Shown here in pieces: positions 60,110 through 64,000 of a stretch of DNA of 64,000 nt (positions are counted from its first letter, which is position 1; every line of letters starts with the position of its first letter). The notes beneath the pieces are model-generated. The model was not told the DNA's origin and made no database searches. It was given only the letters and a program-made list of their open reading frames with translations. Location of the stretch: the NCBI RefSeq assembly GCF_027797205.1, contig NZ_CP115607.1, positions 1,054,001 through 1,118,000 of the forward strand, read 5' to 3'. The position numbers and the translations under genes are program-made. Source of the stretch: Campylobacter sp. VBCF_01 NA2 (GTDB lineage: Bacteria > Campylobacterota > Campylobacteria > Campylobacterales > Campylobacteraceae).

Positions 60110-62542
60110 CTACTTTACGACCAAATTTACAAGTTTGTTTTTGACATAAATTTCTTTTATTAGCGTTTTATCCTCTAACCATTTTGCGACATTTTCTTTG
60201 GCAAGTGCTAAAATTTCCGCCTCGCTCGCGTCCGCATTGGCGTCGATTTCGGCGCGTTTTTTGCCATTTACGGTAACTGCAAGCGTGATAGTATCGCTCA
60301 CAAAAACCTCAGGCAAAAGCTCAATTTTTGTGAAATTTTTGCGCCCAAAAAGTGTCTGACTTAGCTCGCTTGCGATATGAGGCACGATTGGTTGAAGTAA
60401 ATTTAGGATAATAAAATATCCCTCAGTGTAAATATCAGCGTTATCCTGCGCATTTAGGGCATTTAGAGCCTCCATACACGCCGCGATTAGGGTATTAAAG
60501 GCGAAATTTTCCGTATATACATCGTGCGATTTTTTTAGCGCCTCATAGACTTTTAATCTCGCATATTTTTCATCTTTGCTTAAATTTGCGTGGTTAATGC
60601 TAGGAATTTTATCTGTTTTATACGCATTGCTTGAACGCTCATAAAGGCGGTTTAAAAACTTATAAGCGCCCTCTACTGCGCTATCGTTCCACTCTAACTC
60701 TTTTGCAGGAGGTGCTGCAAAAAGTATGAAAAGTCGCGCAGTATCAGCCCCATAAGTAGCGATGATATCATCGGGATCTACGGTGTTGCCCTTAGATTTG
60801 CTCATTTTTGCGCCGTCTTTTAGCACCATGCCTTGTGTCAAAAGTCTAGCAAACGGCTCACTATCGCGCAAATAACCCAAATCGCGCAATGCTTTTTGGA
60901 AAAATCTAGCGTAAAGCAGGTGCAAAATCGCATGCTCGATACCGCCGATATATTGATCTACGCTCATCCAGTAATTCACGCTCTGCTCGTCAAATGCCTT
61001 GCTCGTCCAAGTTTTCTCATCGCTTGCATAGCGCGCGAAATACCAGCTACTCTCAAAAAATGTATCAAGCGTATCGGTCTCGCGAACGGCCTTTCCGCCG
61101 CATTTCGGGCAGGTGCAGTGCTTCCAGGTAGGGTGTTTATCAAGCGGATTGCCAAGTCCTGTGATTTGCACATCATCAGGCAACGCAACTGGCAAATTTT
61201 CGATTTTTTCGCCGACTAAACCGCATTTTTCGCAGTGAATCATCGGAATCGGCGCGCCCCAGTAGCGCTGGCGTGAAACGCCCCAGTCGCGGAGTTTGAA
61301 ATTTACCACGCGAGAGCCTAAATTTCGCTCTTCAAAAATTTGCAAAATTTTCTCATTTGCCTCTTTGTATTTTAGGCCATTTAAAATTTCAGAATTTGCG
61401 TAAATTCCTGTTTTTTCGACATGTGGTAGGGTTTCGTTTTCGAAAATATTTATAATTTCAAGTCCAAATTTACTCGCAAACTCAAAATCCCTCTCATCGC
61501 CTGCTGGCACAGCCATAACCGCGCCGTCACCATAATCAGCCAAAACAAAATTTGCTATCCACACTGGGATTTTTTTGCCAGTTAGCGGGTGTAGGACATT
61601 TACGCCTAGATACGCTCCGTCTTTGTCGGCGATTTGTCGCTCTCTTGGGCTTTGGTTTAGGATCGCGCGAACCTTTTGCTCTACATCTTTTGGAAGTAAA
61701 TTTTTCTCCAAAAGCTTCGCAATAACCGCGTGTTCAGGCGCAAGAGCCGAGTAGCTCATACCATAAATCGTATCAGGGCGAGTCGTAAATACATCAAATC
61801 CGTCGATTCCGTCTAGCATCTGGCGGCTTTCATCGTCAAATTTAAAGCGGAATTTCAAACCCTCACTTCGCCCAATCCAGTTTTCTTGCATGGTTAGGAC
61901 TTGATTTGGCCATTTTCCCTCCAAATCCTTCAAACAATCAAGAAGTTCCCCAGCATAATCTGTGATTTTTAAATAATATCCTTGCATTTGCTTTTGCACT
62001 ACTTCATTACCACAGCGCCAGCATTTGCCGTCTTCAACCTGCTCGTTTGCAAGCACGGTGCCGTCGTGTTCGCACCAGTTTAGCAGTGAGCTTTTGCGAT
62101 AAATCAGCCCCTTTTCATACATTTTGATGAAAAATTCCTGCTCCCATTTTGTATAAAGCGGATCAGAAGTGGCTAGCAATCTACGCTTTGAAAAGCTAAA
62201 ACCAAGCCTGTCTAGCTCGTTTTTCATATAATCAATATTTTCGTAAGTCCATTTTTTGGGGTGAATTTTATGCTTAATCGCTGCGTTTTCTGCTGGCATA
62301 CCAAAGCTATCAAAGCCGATTGGTTGGAGCACATTGTATCCTTGCAAGCGGTAGTAGCGCGAGAGCGCGTCGCCGATAGCGTAGTTTCGCACATGTCCCA
62401 TGTGGATACGCCCACTTGGGTATGGAAACATCGAAAGAATATATTTTTTAGGTAAGCTATAATCGTCCTTTGGCTCTGCTTCGCCCTCATCGTTCCAAAT
62501 TTTTTGCCATTTTAACTCTATCTCTTTGCTATTATAAGCCAT
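60110..62542 (-). CDS. leuS: Leucyl-tRNA synthetase
   Basis: 810-aa class Ia synthetase. The HIGH-type motif appears as HMGH ([12 protein letters not shown], about residues 41-52), KMSKS is intact ([10 protein letters not shown]), and the zinc-type cysteines CEHDGT...CWRCGNEV and the CP1 editing domain ([10 protein letters not shown]) are present. It starts 8 bp downstream of the small membrane-protein gene. Confidence 0.97.
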   Translation of the reverse strand: MAYNSKEIELKWQKIWNDEGEAEPKDDYSLPKKYILSMFPYPSGRIHMGHVRNYAIGDALSRYYRLQGYNVLQPIGFDSFGMPAENAAIKHKIHPKKWTYENIDYMKNELDRLGFSFSKRRLLATSDPLYTKWEQEFFIKMYEKGLIYRKSSLLNWCEHDGTVLANEQVEDGKCWRCGNEVVQKQMQGYYLKITDYAGELLDCLKDLEGKWPNQVLTMQENWIGRSEGLKFRFKFDDESRQMLDGIDGFDVFTTRPDTIYGMSYSALAPEHAVIAKLLEKNLLPKDVEQKVRAILNQSPRERQIADKDGAYLGVNVLHPLTGKKIPVWIANFVLADYGDGAVMAVPAGDERDFEFASKFGLEIINIFENETLPHVEKTGIYANSEILNGLKYKEANEKILQIFEERNLGSRVVNFKLRDWGVSRQRYWGAPIPMIHCEKCGLVGEKIENLPVALPDDVQITGLGNPLDKHPTWKHCTCPKCGGKAVRETDTLDTFFESSWYFARYASDEKTWTSKAFDEQSVNYWMSVDQYIGGIEHAILHLLYARFFQKALRDLGYLRDSEPFARLLTQGMVLKDGAKMSKSKGNTVDPDDIIATYGADTARLFILFAAPPAKELEWNDSAVEGAYKFLNRLYERSSNAYKTDKIPSINHANLSKDEKYARLKVYEALKKSHDVYTENFAFNTLIAACMEALNALNAQDNADIYTEGYFIILNLLQPIVPHIASELSQTLFGRKNFTKIELLPEVFVSDTITLAVTVNGKKRAEIDANADASEAEILALAKENVAKWLEDKTLIKEIYVKNKLVNLVVK

Positions 62543-62550
62543 TATTACTC

Positions 62551-62892
62551 CTAAAATTCATCTTTTGATTTGGCTGATTCTACGGTGATTAGCACTAATG
62601 AGAAAATCACAGCAATCAGCGCGCCGATACAAAGCGCGGTTATAACCGAAAGATCACCTGGATGAACTATCATAAGCACAAACGCTGGGATTAGGTGCAA
62701 ATCAGCCACAAGCGAGCTTGCGAAAAGCTCGGCTGAGAGCATATTGCGCACACCGACTTTAAGTAGCGTTGAGACTGCATTAATACTAGCAGCGATAAAG
62801 AGCAAAAGCTCGTGTCTTTCGTAGATAAATCCAGCGATTGTAGTCGCACTCATCAAAGCAAAAAATATGTATGTTACTCTTCCCCAGTTCAT
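62551..62892 (-). CDS. Conserved small inner-membrane protein (DUF6394-like)
   Basis: 113 aa with four membrane helices (about residues 5-22, 28-44, 60-78 and 84-104) and a charged C-terminus (SAKSKDEF). It lies between secF and leuS; the family name is recalled and not verified. No catalytic motif. Confidence 0.7.
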   Translation of the reverse strand: MNWGRVTYIFFALMSATTIAGFIYERHELLLFIAASINAVSTLLKVGVRNMLSAELFASSLVADLHLIPAFVLMIVHPGDLSVITALCIGALIAVIFSLVLITVESAKSKDEF

Positions 62893-62901
62893 TTTCTATC
62901 C

Positions 62902-63870
62902 TTATACAGTGCCTTTTTCATACATTGCGCGCATTTTTTCTTTTTCTTTGGCGCGTCGTTGTTTATCAGCCAAAAACGCGCGGTATTTTTCCACATCGAA
63001 TCCGAATAAAATCAAAAGCGGTGCAGCGATGAAAACCGAGCTAAATGTTCCAGCCACGACGCCAACAAGCATAACAAGGCTAAATCCATGTATCATAGCC
63101 CCACCCCAAACGAACAAAATCACAATTACAAGCAAGGTTGTAAATGATGTCAAAAATGTCCTTGAAAGCGTAGCTGAGATTGATTCGTTGATAACCTCGG
63201 TTAGCTTAATGGATTTGCTAGTGCGCACGCCCTCTCTAATCCTGTCGAAAACGACGATAGTATCGTTTAGCGAATAACCCATAATCGTAAGAAGTGCGGC
63301 CAAAATTTCAAGGTTAAAATCGATTTTAAATAGTATCAGCGCACCACATGCGATGATGACATCGTGCAGATCCGAAATCACCGCCGCAATCGCAAATCTC
63401 CACTCAAAACGAAAAGTAATATAGACTAAAATAAGTGCAAACGAAACACAAACAGCCATAATTCCCTTTGTGCGAAGCTCACTACCGACCTTTGGACCTA
63501 CGACATCAACCTTGCGAACCTCGAAATTTCCACTTCCTTTTAAAATTTCTTGCGCTGCTAAGGCTGGATTATCGCCCAGTGAATCGCTACTGCCAGAGTA
63601 TCTAATGGTAACTTCCTCATCGCTTCCAAACTCAGTTACATTTATATTTCCCAAATTTGCCGCTTCAAAGCGAGTTCGAATTTCATCAAGCGGGGCTTTT
63701 TGGTCGTATTTGACCTGAATTAGCGTTCCACCGCTAAAATCTATACCATAGTTAAAGCCCTTAATCAAAAACAGCCCAATCGAGCCAATTATCAAAATCG
63801 CAGATATCACAAATGCGATATGTCTAAATTTCATAAAATCATAAATTTTATCACTATCAAATACCTGCAT
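62902..63870 (-). CDS. secF: Protein translocase subunit SecF
   Basis: 322 aa. Six membrane helices, the N-terminal FNYGIDFSGGTLIQV motif, a periplasmic domain (about residues 40-130) and the RND-type segment GYSLNDTIVVFDRIRE followed by LTSFTTLLVI. It works with SecD to drive late export steps by proton motive force. The start overlaps the secD stop. Confidence 0.97.
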   Translation of the reverse strand: MQVFDSDKIYDFMKFRHIAFVISAILIIGSIGLFLIKGFNYGIDFSGGTLIQVKYDQKAPLDEIRTRFEAANLGNINVTEFGSDEEVTIRYSGSSDSLGDNPALAAQEILKGSGNFEVRKVDVVGPKVGSELRTKGIMAVCVSFALILVYITFRFEWRFAIAAVISDLHDVIIACGALILFKIDFNLEILAALLTIMGYSLNDTIVVFDRIREGVRTSKSIKLTEVINESISATLSRTFLTSFTTLLVIVILFVWGGAMIHGFSLVMLVGVVAGTFSSVFIAAPLLILFGFDVEKYRAFLADKQRRAKEKEKMRAMYEKGTV

Positions 63871-64000
63871 TTTGCGCCTTTCTGACTTTATAACCTAGCC
63901 AAAATTTCGTATTTTTGCTCTTTTCCATTTTGCCCATTACCACCTCAAACATACCATGAGTGCCCAAAATCGCAGTAATCATCGACGCGATGATACCTAT
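63857..64000 (-). CDS. secD: Protein translocase subunit SecD, C-terminal end (partial)
   Basis: The last 47 codons (ending KVRKAQNAGI) of the gene upstream of secF, sharing 14 nt with it. The residues IGIIASMITAILGTHGMFE belong to the last membrane helix region of SecD; the rest lies beyond the window. Confidence 0.88.
   Translation of the reverse strand: MGIIASMITAILGTHGMFEVVMGKMEKSKNTKFWLGYKVRKAQNAGI

Overview
The window is a chromosomal segment of a Campylobacter-like member of the Campylobacterota. Supporting points are separate rpoB and rpoC genes with a 4-nt overlap (Helicobacter fuses them), the order tRNA-tuf-rpmG-tRNA-Trp-secE-nusG-rplKAJL-rpoBC, the block Fe-S protein-hemN-DUF2603-argF-hemB / ribA-rsmG, the block mfd-M23 peptidase-folC-lptE-leuS-secF-secD, AT-rich DNA, and sigma70 promoters dominated by TATAAT-like -10 boxes. 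The species was not determined.

Layout. 1-3499 (+): the end of lon, hisB, three tiny membrane proteins and an anchored PstS-like binding protein. 3506-17724 (-): DoxX, then the transcription/translation superoperon running from a tRNA cluster through tuf, secE-nusG and L11-L1-L10-L7/L12 to rpoBC, with a consensus promoter upstream and a clear terminator downstream. 17810-27916 (-): an accessory island with four different GTPases (three dynamin-like, one small Era-like), coiled-coil and membrane-anchored partners, a protein carrying a HEPN-type RX4H motif, a small zinc ribbon, and a WYL-domain regulator whose gene holds a G9 tract typical of Campylobacter phase variation. 28047-42521: ordinary biosynthetic and housekeeping genes (hemN, argF, hemB, ribA, rsmG, htpX, argJ, rpmB, rpe and others), with one frameshifted membrane-protein gene at 37826-38364.

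42602-42775 holds tRNA-Gln and initiator tRNA-fMet. A complete-looking filamentous prophage (Inoviridae-like, about 9.2 kb) is inserted in the 3' part of the tRNA-fMet gene, bounded by perfect 46-bp direct repeats at 42731-42776 and 51913-51958. It encodes a tyrosine integrase, an HUH replication initiator, its own secretin, a Zot/pI assembly ATPase, a pVI-like protein, a repeat-rich pIII-like adsorption protein, three 40-43 aa membrane peptides, a pVIII-like coat protein, a candidate ssDNA-binding protein, a divergent HTH regulator and a secreted protein. Hairpins near 50459-50511 and 51443-51490 are candidate origin and packaging elements.

52073-64000 returns to the core chromosome: a metallophosphoesterase remnant, a membrane protein, a MagIII-like glycosylase, a DUF815 ATPase, mfd, an M23 peptidase, folC, lptE, leuS, a small membrane protein, secF and the end of secD.

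The two regions most worth a second look are the GTPase/HEPN/WYL island, whose organisation suggests a switchable membrane-remodelling or defence module, and the inovirus. All functions are read from protein motifs and gene context; no database search was possible.
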